DNA from: Chloroflexota bacterium
GTDB taxonomy: Bacteria; Chloroflexota; Dormibacteria; Dormibacterales; Dormibacteraceae
Assembly (NCBI GenBank): GCA_005880315.1
Contig: VBHB01000032.1
Coordinates: forward strand, 1-33,449
DNA: 33,449 nt
Direction: 5' to 3'
Both the position numbers and the translations under genes were made by a program. The notes beneath the pieces are model-generated. The model searched no databases, was not told the origin of the DNA, and saw only the letters and a program-made list of their open reading frames with translations. Below are positions 21,630 through 28,868 of the stretch, in pieces; positions within the stretch are counted from its first letter, which is position 1; every line of letters starts with the position of its first letter.

Positions 21630-22112
21630 ATGAAGTTCCGGGCGCGCCATGTTGCCGCGCCAGCCTTGGTACTGGTTCTCGCGACCGCTGCAGCGTGCGG
21701 CGGCGGGAACACGGGCAACGCCACTTCGAAGGCCTCCTCCGCGCGATCCTCGCCGGCTAGCGTGACTCCCGCTGGGAAGCTCGACGGGGCCGTCACCATG
21801 CCGAACGGCTTCCCATCCGACTTTCCCGTGTACCCGGGGTCCCGCCTAACCGCCGCCAGACAGGTGCTGGCCAACGGGCAGACGACATGGGGCGTGGTGT
21901 GGGAGACGCTGGACGGCGTGGACCAGGTGCAGAACTTCTATGTGAACAAGCTGAGCGACGGTGACTGGATGCTCACTTACAACGGCTCGGGGAGCGGCAC
22001 CTTCTCAGCGATCATAAGCCGCAAGAGCAACCAGAAGGATGCGGGGATCCTCACGGTGGAATCCGAGTCGAACGTGACCCACATCGCCCTCGCGCTCGGC
22101 GTGCCCGGATAG
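21630..22112 (+). CDS. Small lipoprotein of unknown function
   Basis: A 160-residue protein from ATG 21630. A basic start and hydrophobic stretch lead to ATAAACGGG, a plausible lipobox with Cys near residue 23, then a Ser/Ala-rich linker to about 50. The mature part has MPNGFPSDFPVYPGSRLTAA and later VWETLDGVDQVQNFYVNKLS, WMLTYNGSGSGTFSAIISRK. The 'P.d.PvypgS' and 'v..fY...L...gW' parts are known from unnamed secreted proteins of soil bacteria. Role unknown. Confidence 0.82.
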   Translation: MKFRARHVAAPALVLVLATAAACGGGNTGNATSKASSARSSPASVTPAGKLDGAVTMPNGFPSDFPVYPGSRLTAARQVLANGQTTWGVVWETLDGVDQVQNFYVNKLSDGDWMLTYNGSGSGTFSAIISRKSNQKDAGILTVESESNVTHIALALGVPG

Positions 22113-22121
22113 AAGTCGCGG

Positions 22122-22140
22122 CGGGGACAGTCGTTCCCCG
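22122..22140. terminator. Hairpin between convergent genes
   Basis: CGGGGA and TCCCCG pair around a 7-base loop, 9 bases after the lipoprotein stop and 6 bases from the convergent hydrolase stop. It could end both transcripts; there is no U tract. Confidence 0.4.
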
Positions 22141-22146
22141 GCCGGG

Positions 22147-22734
22147 TTAGGCTCGGGTCGGGGCTCCGCGAAAGATCGGGTTCTGCGCCAGCTCTCCCTG
22201 AAGACTCGTGGCGGGCCCGTGGCCCGGATATAGCGCGGTCGCGAGGGGCAGGCGCATCAGCTTGGTGCCGATGCTCATCATCTGCCGGCGAAGGTCTGTC
22301 TCAGGAGCCTGTTTGCCGATGCCACCGGCAAGGATGGTGTCGCCCACGAAGGCGTGATTTGCGACGACGAGGCAGATGCTTCCTGGCGTGTGGCCTGGCG
22401 TGTGCAGCACCGACAGCTTGAACTCGCCGAACTCGAGCTCATCGCCGTCGAGCAGGTAGCGGTCCGCGGAGCGAAGGAATTGCTTGGCATCAGCGGTGTG
22501 GATCGCGGTCTGGCCACCGGTCAGCTCCTTGAGCTCGTCCTTCCCGGCCACGTGCCCGGGGTGGCAGTGGGTGGCGACGATGTACTTCACCGTGAGGCCG
22601 TTCAGCTGCTCCGCGATCTTGTCGGGCGGGAGCCCAGGGTCGATAACCACCGACTCCTTGGTCGCGGCGCACGTAAGCACATAGCCATTGACGTCACGAT
22701 CCAGCCTGACTTTGACGATGCCGAGCTTCGCCAC
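22147..22734 (-). CDS. Metallo-beta-lactamase-fold hydrolase (glyoxalase II-like)
   Basis: A 195-residue protein from GTG 22734, the size of small MBL-fold hydrolases. Motifs in order: VNGYVLTCAATKESVVIDPG, THCHPGHVAG, VLHTPGHTPGSICL, FVGDTILAGGIG, LYPGHGPAT. These match the metal ligands except that the Asp of THxHxDH is Gly here (HCHPGH), removing a Zn2 ligand. It might hold a single metal or be catalytically weak. Thioester or persulfide substrates are usual for this group, but this one is undetermined. Confidence 0.85.
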   Translation of the reverse strand: MAKLGIVKVRLDRDVNGYVLTCAATKESVVIDPGLPPDKIAEQLNGLTVKYIVATHCHPGHVAGKDELKELTGGQTAIHTADAKQFLRSADRYLLDGDELEFGEFKLSVLHTPGHTPGSICLVVANHAFVGDTILAGGIGKQAPETDLRRQMMSIGTKLMRLPLATALYPGHGPATSLQGELAQNPIFRGAPTRA

Positions 22735-22741
22735 ACATCAG

Positions 22742-22747
22742 TATTTA
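22742..22747. promoter_or_regulatory. Symmetric -10 element between two divergent genes
   Basis: TATTTA (plus) is 5 bases before ATG 22753; TAAATA (minus) is 7 bases before GTG 22734. The 18-base gap has no room for other promoters. Confidence 0.5.
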
Positions 22748-22752
22748 CCGGA

Positions 22753-22851
22753 ATGGAGCGCGCTGCGGTTATCGGCTTCGCTATCGTCCTGCTGGCGATC
22801 TGCCTTTTCTGGACCTACGGCTACATCCGCAAGCGCGCGAAGAGGCCCTAG
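22753..22851 (+). CDS. Tiny single-pass membrane protein
   Basis: A 32-residue protein: hydrophobic helix at about 5-24 (AVIGFAIVLLAICLFWTYGY) followed by a strongly basic tail (IRKRAKRP). It has a plausible leaderless promoter and a clear stop. No family is recognised. The short convergent gap (15 bases) to the ParA-partner gene is the only context. Confidence 0.5.
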   Translation: MERAAVIGFAIVLLAICLFWTYGYIRKRAKRP

Positions 22852-22866
22852 CCGGCGATCAGCTGC

Positions 22867-23160
22867 TTAGTCGGCGATCTCGCCCTGGATCTTGACTCGC
22901 AGCGCGTCCAGCGAGTCGAACTTGTCCAGCGCCGGCTTGGCCCGGACCCGGTCCGGATATTTGGCGGTCTGGACCGCCTCGAGCAGCAGGTCGATCTCCT
23001 CCGGGGTGAAGTGCAATGTGCGAAGGACGATCTCCTTCACCTTCTCGTGACGGTCGACGGCCTCGCGTATCACGTCGTCGGTGTCACTAACGACCTGCGG
23101 CCGCGTGGGCCGGAAAAGCTCCTCAGAACCGGCGAGTGATACACGCTTGAAAGTGGGCAT
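22867..23160 (-). CDS. Hypothetical 97-residue protein coupled to ParA
   Basis: The ATG at 23160 overlaps the ParA stop by one base (TAATG), so translation is coupled. The protein is acidic and mostly helical. It starts with MPTFKRVSLAGSEELFRPTR; the rest, such as DTDDVIREAVDRHEKVKEIV and FTPEEIDLLLEAVQTAKYPD, shows no HTH, ParB or known partner motif. I do not recognise the family. Position and coupling suggest a ParA partner or cargo adaptor, by inference only. Confidence 0.75.
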   Translation of the reverse strand: MPTFKRVSLAGSEELFRPTRPQVVSDTDDVIREAVDRHEKVKEIVLRTLHFTPEEIDLLLEAVQTAKYPDRVRAKPALDKFDSLDALRVKIQGEIAD

Positions 23161-23927
23161 TACAGTCTGTGATTCTCCATGACCCGAGCTGCCAGAGCAC
23201 GATACGCCTTCGCTCCATCCGATTCCTTCGCGTACTGAAGGATCGACATACCCGCCAACGGTGTCTCCGCGAAGCGGATGGAGTCGGTGACACCAAAGTC
23301 GTACACCTTGTCGCCGTACTTTTCCTTCACTGCCGCAAGCACCTCTTGCGAATGCAGCGCGCGCGACTTGTACAGGGTCGGCAGGATTCCGATCAGCTCG
23401 AGGCGCGGGTTCAGCCTTCGTTTGACCCGCTCCATGGTGATGAGCAGCTCCTGCATTCCCTTGAGCGCCAGGAACTCAGCCTGCAGCGGGACGAGCACCT
23501 CATCAGCCGCCACCAGCGCGTTGATCACGATGAGATCGAGAGAGGGCGGGCAGTCGATGATGATGAAGTCGTATCGCTTCTGCGCGGGCTCGAGCTTGTC
23601 GCGCAGGATGCTCTCGCGCCCGATCTCGTTGATGAGCTGGTTCTCGGCGCCCGCGAGCTCGACATCTGCGGGGATGTAATGGACGCCCATCTGCGCCGCT
23701 TCCTGCACGACGTCGGTGACGGTGGTGTCGGGGTCGACCAGGAGGTGGTAGATCGTCTTCTCGAGCTCACCCGGAGGCTTCATGTAGAGGGTCAGGTGGC
23801 CCTGGGCGTCGAGGTCGATCAGGAGCACCCGCTGCCCGATCTCCGCCAACGCAGCGCCTAGGTTGACGGCGGTGGTGGTCTTGCCAACACCACCTTTCTG
23901 CATCGCGACTGCGATCGTTCGGGCCAA
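23160..23927 (-). CDS. ParA/Soj-family ATPase
   Basis: A 255-residue protein from TTG 23927. Deviant Walker A KGGVGKTTTAVNLGAAL near 11-27, switch I region LLIDLDAQGHLTLYM, and Walker B FIIIDCPPSLDLIVINAL. LVPLQAEFLALKGMQELL and GILPTLYKSRALHSQEVL are typical of chromosomal Soj/ParA proteins. Such ATPases dimerise on DNA and position chromosomes, plasmids or protein cargo. No parB or rRNA/gid-type origin gene is next to it; the only coupled gene is a 97-residue protein of unknown type. TTG was chosen because the fold starts directly after it. Confidence 0.92.
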   Translation of the reverse strand: MARTIAVAMQKGGVGKTTTAVNLGAALAEIGQRVLLIDLDAQGHLTLYMKPPGELEKTIYHLLVDPDTTVTDVVQEAAQMGVHYIPADVELAGAENQLINEIGRESILRDKLEPAQKRYDFIIIDCPPSLDLIVINALVAADEVLVPLQAEFLALKGMQELLITMERVKRRLNPRLELIGILPTLYKSRALHSQEVLAAVKEKYGDKVYDFGVTDSIRFAETPLAGMSILQYAKESDGAKAYRALAARVMENHRL

Positions 23928-23996
23928 GAGTGCCCCGAGTCTAACCGAAGCCGGGCGAGATCGCCCAGATGGGGCGGCCTTGGAAGGCCGCACCAC

Positions 23997-24002
23997 TATC
24001 AT
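23997..24002 (+). promoter_or_regulatory. -10 element of the seven-helix membrane protein gene
   Basis: TATCAT lies 8 bases before GTG 24011, giving a nearly leaderless transcript. Confidence 0.4.
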
Positions 24003-24010
24003 TGGCCGCG

Positions 24011-24697
24011 GTGTACGTGATCCCGCTGATCGCTGCAGTGGTCGGGGTGAGCTTTGCCGTGGTCGTTGGCCGGCAATACCTCGTGAGGCGCAAGCCTTAT
24101 CAGGCGATATGGGCGCTGGCGTTGGCGATGTTCGGGGCCGCGGCTGCTTTCGAAACCATCGGCCAGCTGGCCGGCTGGTCCGAGGCTACCTATAAGGGCT
24201 ACTACCTCTTCGGCGGGCTGCTCAACGTGGGCTGGCTCGGAATCGGCTCGCTAGCCATCCTGGTGACCCCCCGTATCGGCAGGGTGGCCGTAATCGTGAT
24301 GGTCGTCATCTCGTTGATATCTATCGTGGCCGTGCTTGCCTCGCATACCAATTCGACCCTGCTCAAGGCGCAGGTGCCCCCGGCGGGTGCGATCGACGTC
24401 CCGGGTGTAATCCCAGCCGTCATCAACACGAGCGGTTCACTCCTCCTGGTGGGTGGGGCGGCCTGGTCGGCGTGGAAGTCCTTCCGCGGCGGAGCGCCTG
24501 GCAACCGGGTCGTCGGCCTGGCGATCCTGGCCGCCGGCGCCTTCGTTGTTGCGGGCGGTCACACGCTGGCACGAACAAAGGGCGTGTACGTCATCCAGCC
24601 GCTCAGCGAGGCCGTTGGCATCGCGGCCATGTTCACCGGTTACCTCGTCATCGAGGCACGCCGCGAGCTCGCCGCATCTAAACCGAGGACCGCATGA
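24011..24697 (+). CDS. Membrane protein with about seven helices, unknown function
   Basis: A 228-residue protein from GTG 24011. About seven hydrophobic segments are spaced through the sequence, beginning YVIPLIAAVVGVSFAVVVG and ending IAAMFTGYLVIEARRELA. The layout recalls small 7TM sensor-like or transport-associated proteins, but no motif is recognised. A loop near 110-135 is the only long polar part. Its stop overlaps the CvpA-like gene by 4 bases. Confidence 0.75.
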   Translation: MYVIPLIAAVVGVSFAVVVGRQYLVRRKPYQAIWALALAMFGAAAAFETIGQLAGWSEATYKGYYLFGGLLNVGWLGIGSLAILVTPRIGRVAVIVMVVISLISIVAVLASHTNSTLLKAQVPPAGAIDVPGVIPAVINTSGSLLLVGGAAWSAWKSFRGGAPGNRVVGLAILAAGAFVVAGGHTLARTKGVYVIQPLSEAVGIAAMFTGYLVIEARRELAASKPRTA

Positions 24698-25434
24698 TCA
24701 TCGACATCGTCATCGTGCTGGTCCTTGTGATCGCTCTGTTCCTCGGATATCAGCGCGGTGTCATCCAACCGCTCATGGCGGAGATCTTTTTCTTCGGCAC
24801 TCTCCTCGTGATCTTTCGATTCCACGATCAATACACGAACGAGATGCAGAAGCTCCTGCACCTCAGCCCCGTCTTCAGCGTGTTCGTAGCTTTGATCCTG
24901 GCGGTGATCCTGGGGGCGGTCGGCGGCGCCATCGGCGGCGCCTTCCATCGCCTCGAGGCGATTCGCGGCATCGACGGCCTGCTCGGCGTCTTCGTACACG
25001 TCGTCGTGACGGTGGTCGTGATCTACCTCGCCATTTCCGCCCTGGTCACGCTCGACAACGCGTTCGAGCCCACCCTGAAGAGCGCGAACCTGACGCTGTC
25101 TCAGGTCAACCAGCTCGAGAACTGGATCCTGTCCAACCCAATCACATCGGCGATGGTTTCCAAGCAGGACCTTCAGGCGCTCAAGAATGCCGCCAACAAA
25201 TCATCGGGCGCGAGCATCGATTCGGTGGCGGGCATCCATCAGCTGCAGCAGATCTACGTCGACTTCCTGCAGCCCCAGCTGCACAGCTCGAGGGTCGTAC
25301 CGATCATCCTTTCGATCGGCTCCCATATTCCGGTCATCGGCCACGTCGGGCCGAGCGACCTGAAGCCGCTTCCGAAGGTGTCGCCCTCCCCGACGCCGAA
25401 GCCGAGTCCCTCGCCAAGCCCGACGAAGCATTAG
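24694..25434 (+). CDS. CvpA-like membrane protein with Pro/Ser-rich tail
   Basis: A 246-residue protein. The N-terminus (DIVIVLVLVIALFLGYQRGV followed by IQPL) is the typical first helix of CvpA (colicin V production) proteins, and further helices follow to about residue 125. The rest is soluble, with helical parts, and ends in PSPTPKPSPSPSPTKH, a wall- or surface-type linker without a cell-wall anchor. CvpA proteins are linked with envelope homeostasis; their molecular action is unclear. It is translationally coupled to the previous membrane protein. Confidence 0.8.
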   Translation: MIIDIVIVLVLVIALFLGYQRGVIQPLMAEIFFFGTLLVIFRFHDQYTNEMQKLLHLSPVFSVFVALILAVILGAVGGAIGGAFHRLEAIRGIDGLLGVFVHVVVTVVVIYLAISALVTLDNAFEPTLKSANLTLSQVNQLENWILSNPITSAMVSKQDLQALKNAANKSSGASIDSVAGIHQLQQIYVDFLQPQLHSSRVVPIILSIGSHIPVIGHVGPSDLKPLPKVSPSPTPKPSPSPSPTKH

Positions 25435-25447
25435 CGCCGGCACCCAT

Positions 25448-26647
25448 ATGGTCGACCTCGCGCTGACATCCGACCAGCAGCAGCTCGTGGACACGGTGCG
25501 CGATTTTTGCGCGCGCGAGTTCGCGCCCACGATCGCGGCGAACGACCGCGAAGGTCATCACGATCCCAAGATCTTCGCCAAGCTCGCTTCGATCGGGCTG
25601 CCCGGAGTTTGCTTTCCGCAGCGTTACGGCGGCCACGGCCTCGATTACCTGTCCCTGGGACTGGTCTGTGAAGAGCTCGAATACGTCGACACCGTCTACC
25701 GAACGGTCCTCTCAGTGCATGTCGGCCTGGTCGGCATGGGCCTGTACACCTGGGCCGACGAGGACCAGAAGCAGCGCTGGCTCGTGCCGATGGCTTCAGG
25801 CCAGAAGCTTGCGTGCTATGGGCTGACCGAACCGAACGCAGGCTCCGACGTGGCCTCGATGCAGTCGACCGCGCGCCGGTCGGGCGACGGTTACCTGCTC
25901 AACGGTCAGAAGGTATGGGTCTCCGATGCCGACACCGCCGATTTCTTTCTCGTGTTCGCCAAGACGGATCCGAAAGCCGGGTCAAGCGGCGTCACCGCCT
26001 TCATGCTCGACCGCGCCAGGGCCGGCAAGGCGCTGCGCACCGAACCGATCACGGATCGGTTGGGCATCCGAGCCGGCGATGTCGGCTCGATCTTCATGAC
26101 GGACGTGGAGGTGCCTGAAAGCGATCGCATCGGCGATGAGGGCGACGGTTTCAAAATCGCGATGAGCTGTCTTGACAACGGGAGATTCACCGTCGCGGCC
26201 GGAGCGACGGGCACCGTTCGTGCCTGCCTCGACGCCTCGGTCAAGTACGCCCGGGAACGCAAGACTTTCGGCCAGGAGATCGGCCGGTACCAGCTCGTGC
26301 AGCAGATGATCGCCCGCATGGCGCGCGACTACGAGATCTGCCGGCTGCTCTACTTCAAGGTGGGCTGGATGAAGAACAAGGGCCTGCGGCACACGCGCGA
26401 CGTGTCGATGGCCAAGCAGTACGCGACCGACGCTGCCTTCAATGCCGCCCATGACGCCATCGAGGTGCACGGCGCATACGGATATTCGGCCGAGTATCCA
26501 GTCGAGCGCTTTCTACGCAATGCCCGCGCGCCGATCATCTATGAGGGCACGCGCGAGATCCACACGGTGCTGCAAGGCGAGTACGCGCTCGGCTATCGTG
26601 AAGATCGACCCGTCAAGAAGTCGCTCCCGCCTTACGAACCCGATTGA
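25448..26647 (+). CDS. Acyl-CoA dehydrogenase
   Basis: A 399-residue flavoprotein of the ACAD family. Seen: CYGLTEPNAGSDVASMQSTA (FAD-binding strand), LNGQKVWVSDADTADFFLVF, CLDNGRFTVAAGATGTVRAC, YARERKTFGQEIGRYQLVQQ, and HGAYGYSAEYPVERFLRNAR followed by APIIYEGTREIHTVL, where the Glu of YEGTREI is the usual catalytic base position. It oxidises an acyl-CoA to the enoyl-CoA and passes electrons to ETF. The substrate is unclear; the sequence has some glutaryl-CoA dehydrogenase-like features (LSVHVGLVG). It begins a tightly packed four-gene unit. Confidence 0.93.
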   Translation: MVDLALTSDQQQLVDTVRDFCAREFAPTIAANDREGHHDPKIFAKLASIGLPGVCFPQRYGGHGLDYLSLGLVCEELEYVDTVYRTVLSVHVGLVGMGLYTWADEDQKQRWLVPMASGQKLACYGLTEPNAGSDVASMQSTARRSGDGYLLNGQKVWVSDADTADFFLVFAKTDPKAGSSGVTAFMLDRARAGKALRTEPITDRLGIRAGDVGSIFMTDVEVPESDRIGDEGDGFKIAMSCLDNGRFTVAAGATGTVRACLDASVKYARERKTFGQEIGRYQLVQQMIARMARDYEICRLLYFKVGWMKNKGLRHTRDVSMAKQYATDAAFNAAHDAIEVHGAYGYSAEYPVERFLRNARAPIIYEGTREIHTVLQGEYALGYREDRPVKKSLPPYEPD

Positions 26648-27981
26648 TGGCGGTGGCCGTTCGCAGGTCGGCGTCCCGACTGAACCATCTCGACTTCGCC
26701 CTTCTGTCTGTTTACTGGGTCGCGATCGGCTATCTGTGGACGAGCCTCGGAGGCCTGATCCTGCCGGACCTCGTAGCGAACCTGGTGGGCAACGCCCACA
26801 AGGGCGTGGCGCTCGGCGTGCTCGAGGGAGTGGGGTCGCTGATGGCCGTCTTCTGGCAGCCGCTCGCGGGCGCTTACTCGGACCGGACCCACACGCGCTT
26901 CGGGCGGCGCCGGCCCTTCATCTTCGCGGGCACGGTCGGCGACGTCATCTTCTTGATCGGGATCGCGCTGTCAGGCACCTACTGGCTGGTGCTGATCTTT
27001 TACTTCCTCTTGCAGACGGCCTCGAACACTGCCCAGGGCCCGTACCAGGGGCTGCTGCCGGACGTCGTGCCGGAAGAACAACGTGGGACCGCGTCGGGCT
27101 ACTACGGCCTCTCCAACGTCATCGGCCTTCTCGCCGGCACGGTGGGTGCGGGTTACATCCTTTCTCACTTCGGCCGCACCACCGCCCTCCTCAGCATCTG
27201 TCTTTTGCTGTTGGCCACGATGCTGCCTACCGTCTTGCTCATCCCGGACCGCGCCGAGACGACAAGCAGCCCATTCAAAAATGTCTGGCAGGTGGTGACC
27301 ACCACGTTTTCGCGCCCGCTCCGCTACCCGAACTTCCTTTGGTTGATGGCGTCGCGCCTGCTGATACTCATGGGCCTAGTCGGGTTGCAGAGCTTCATCC
27401 TCTATTACTTCAGTGACGTCTTCTTTCACGGCCGCGTCGACGCGGCGGTCCGAGCCGCATACACGCTTCAGGGACTGGTCATCGTGTCCGCGCTCATCAT
27501 CGCCCTGCCTGCGGCGAGAAGCTCGGATCGTTTCGGCCGCCGGCCGCTCATCCTCGTCGGCGGCTTGCTTGGGGCTGCGGGCGTGCTCTTGCTCGTTTTC
27601 AGCCACTACGAGCTGCTGCCGGCCTCGGTCCTACACCCGATTGCCCACGCCCTCCACGTGCCACGCCTGGCAGCGCAAGCAACGCTTGTTGGGGTCTTGA
27701 TCGGGATCGGCTACGGGCTCTTCTTCTCAGTGGACTGGGCGTTCATCCAGGACATCATTCCCGCCGATGAAGCCGGCCTTTTCATGGGCTTCAGCAACAT
27801 CGCGACGGCGGGCTCGGGCGTCATCGCGCGATTCGTGGGTGGATTTCTGCTCGAATTCAACAACGGCCCCCACCTGCTCGGCCTTCCGGGCGGGTACCCG
27901 GTGATCTTCACGGTGTTCTTCATCTGGCTGCTGGTGGGCGGCCTCCTCATCCTGAAAGTGCCGGAGATGCGCAAAACATGA
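26647..27981 (+). CDS. Major facilitator superfamily transporter
   Basis: A 444-residue, 12-helix transporter from ATG 26647, overlapping the upstream stop by one base (TGATG). The loop GAYSDRTHTRFGRRRPFIFA between helices 2 and 3 is an MFS signature; together with helix 1 (LSVYWVAIGYLWTSLGGLIL) it resembles the sugar-type SLC45/GPH-like MFS group. The second-half counterpart is ARSSDRFGRRPLILVGGLLG. The substrate is unknown; genes around it suggest an amine or organic acid. Confidence 0.9.
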   Translation: MAVAVRRSASRLNHLDFALLSVYWVAIGYLWTSLGGLILPDLVANLVGNAHKGVALGVLEGVGSLMAVFWQPLAGAYSDRTHTRFGRRRPFIFAGTVGDVIFLIGIALSGTYWLVLIFYFLLQTASNTAQGPYQGLLPDVVPEEQRGTASGYYGLSNVIGLLAGTVGAGYILSHFGRTTALLSICLLLLATMLPTVLLIPDRAETTSSPFKNVWQVVTTTFSRPLRYPNFLWLMASRLLILMGLVGLQSFILYYFSDVFFHGRVDAAVRAAYTLQGLVIVSALIIALPAARSSDRFGRRPLILVGGLLGAAGVLLLVFSHYELLPASVLHPIAHALHVPRLAAQATLVGVLIGIGYGLFFSVDWAFIQDIIPADEAGLFMGFSNIATAGSGVIARFVGGFLLEFNNGPHLLGLPGGYPVIFTVFFIWLLVGGLLILKVPEMRKT

Positions 27982-28868
27982 CGGAGATGAATCTCGCTGG
28001 ACTCCGGCCCTGGGGTGGCCTTGCCGGCAATCCTTTGAACGCCGCCGACATCGTCATCGCCGGCATCCCATACGACGGCTCCGCCGTGTACCGAAAAGGC
28101 GCGGCTTTGGCGCCGATGCGCATCCGTGATCTCTCCGCTGTGATGCCACCGGTGACCGAGGATGGACGCCCGCTCGACGGGCTCAAGGTGCACGACCTGG
28201 GCGACCTGGACGCGGGTGCGGAGATAGAGTCGGGATGGTCGAAGGTGGCCGAAAGCCTCGCTGCCGTTCCATCCTCCGCGCTCCTGACCGTCTTGGGCGG
28301 CGACCACTGCACCGCCATCGCCACGCTGGCCGCCCAGGCTCGGCGCCATCCGGACCTCGCCGTGCTGTGGGTGGACGCACACCCGGACCTCTGCGAATTC
28401 TCTCGGGGTGGAAAGTGGACGTGTGGCTGTGCGATGCGCAGGGCGCTTGAGATCTCCAGCATCGGCCCGGCTCGCGTTGTGATCGCAGGCGGGCGTGACT
28501 ACGACCCCGAAGAGCTCGAATTCATCCGCGCGCGGGGCATGCTGCTCGTGTCGGCATCGGAGCTGGCCGGAGACAGCGGCTCGGCGCGCATGGTCGCGGA
28601 CGCTCTGGAGGGAAAGAGCCTGCACGTCTCATTCGACATCGATGTCCTCGACCCCGCCTTCGCGCCTGGGACCGAGATCCCGTCCGGGGGCGGCCTGTCG
28701 ACACGGCAGGCCCTGGATTTCCTTCGCATCGCCACGGCGGGCTCGAAGCTGGTCGGCATCGACATGGTGGAGGTTTCGCCACCGTTCGATCACGGGGACA
28801 TCACGACGCTTGCGGCCCTCAAGATGATCTTTGAGTTCTGGGGACTCTTCTGGCATGGAAAGCGCTGA
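27978..28868 (+). CDS. Ureohydrolase (agmatinase/arginase superfamily)
   Basis: A 296-residue binuclear-Mn hydrolase. Metal ligands are complete: GGDHC near 111-115, DAHPD near 134-138, and FDIDVLDPAFAPGTEIPSGG near 215-234. ADIVIAGIPYDGSAVYRKGA is the usual start. In place of the 'xHGxxxR' segment after DAHxD it has CGCAMRRALE, with Cys where arginases have a His that relays protons. It would split urea or a similar group from a guanidino compound; the substrate may differ from agmatine. It overlaps the transporter by 4 bases and the FAD enzyme by 14. Confidence 0.88.
   Translation: MTEMNLAGLRPWGGLAGNPLNAADIVIAGIPYDGSAVYRKGAALAPMRIRDLSAVMPPVTEDGRPLDGLKVHDLGDLDAGAEIESGWSKVAESLAAVPSSALLTVLGGDHCTAIATLAAQARRHPDLAVLWVDAHPDLCEFSRGGKWTCGCAMRRALEISSIGPARVVIAGGRDYDPEELEFIRARGMLLVSASELAGDSGSARMVADALEGKSLHVSFDIDVLDPAFAPGTEIPSGGGLSTRQALDFLRIATAGSKLVGIDMVEVSPPFDHGDITTLAALKMIFEFWGLFWHGKR

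Noticed and set aside
23160-23927. Chromosome origin region marked by parA
   Set aside because: No dnaA, gidAB, parB or DnaA-box cluster is seen around the gene.
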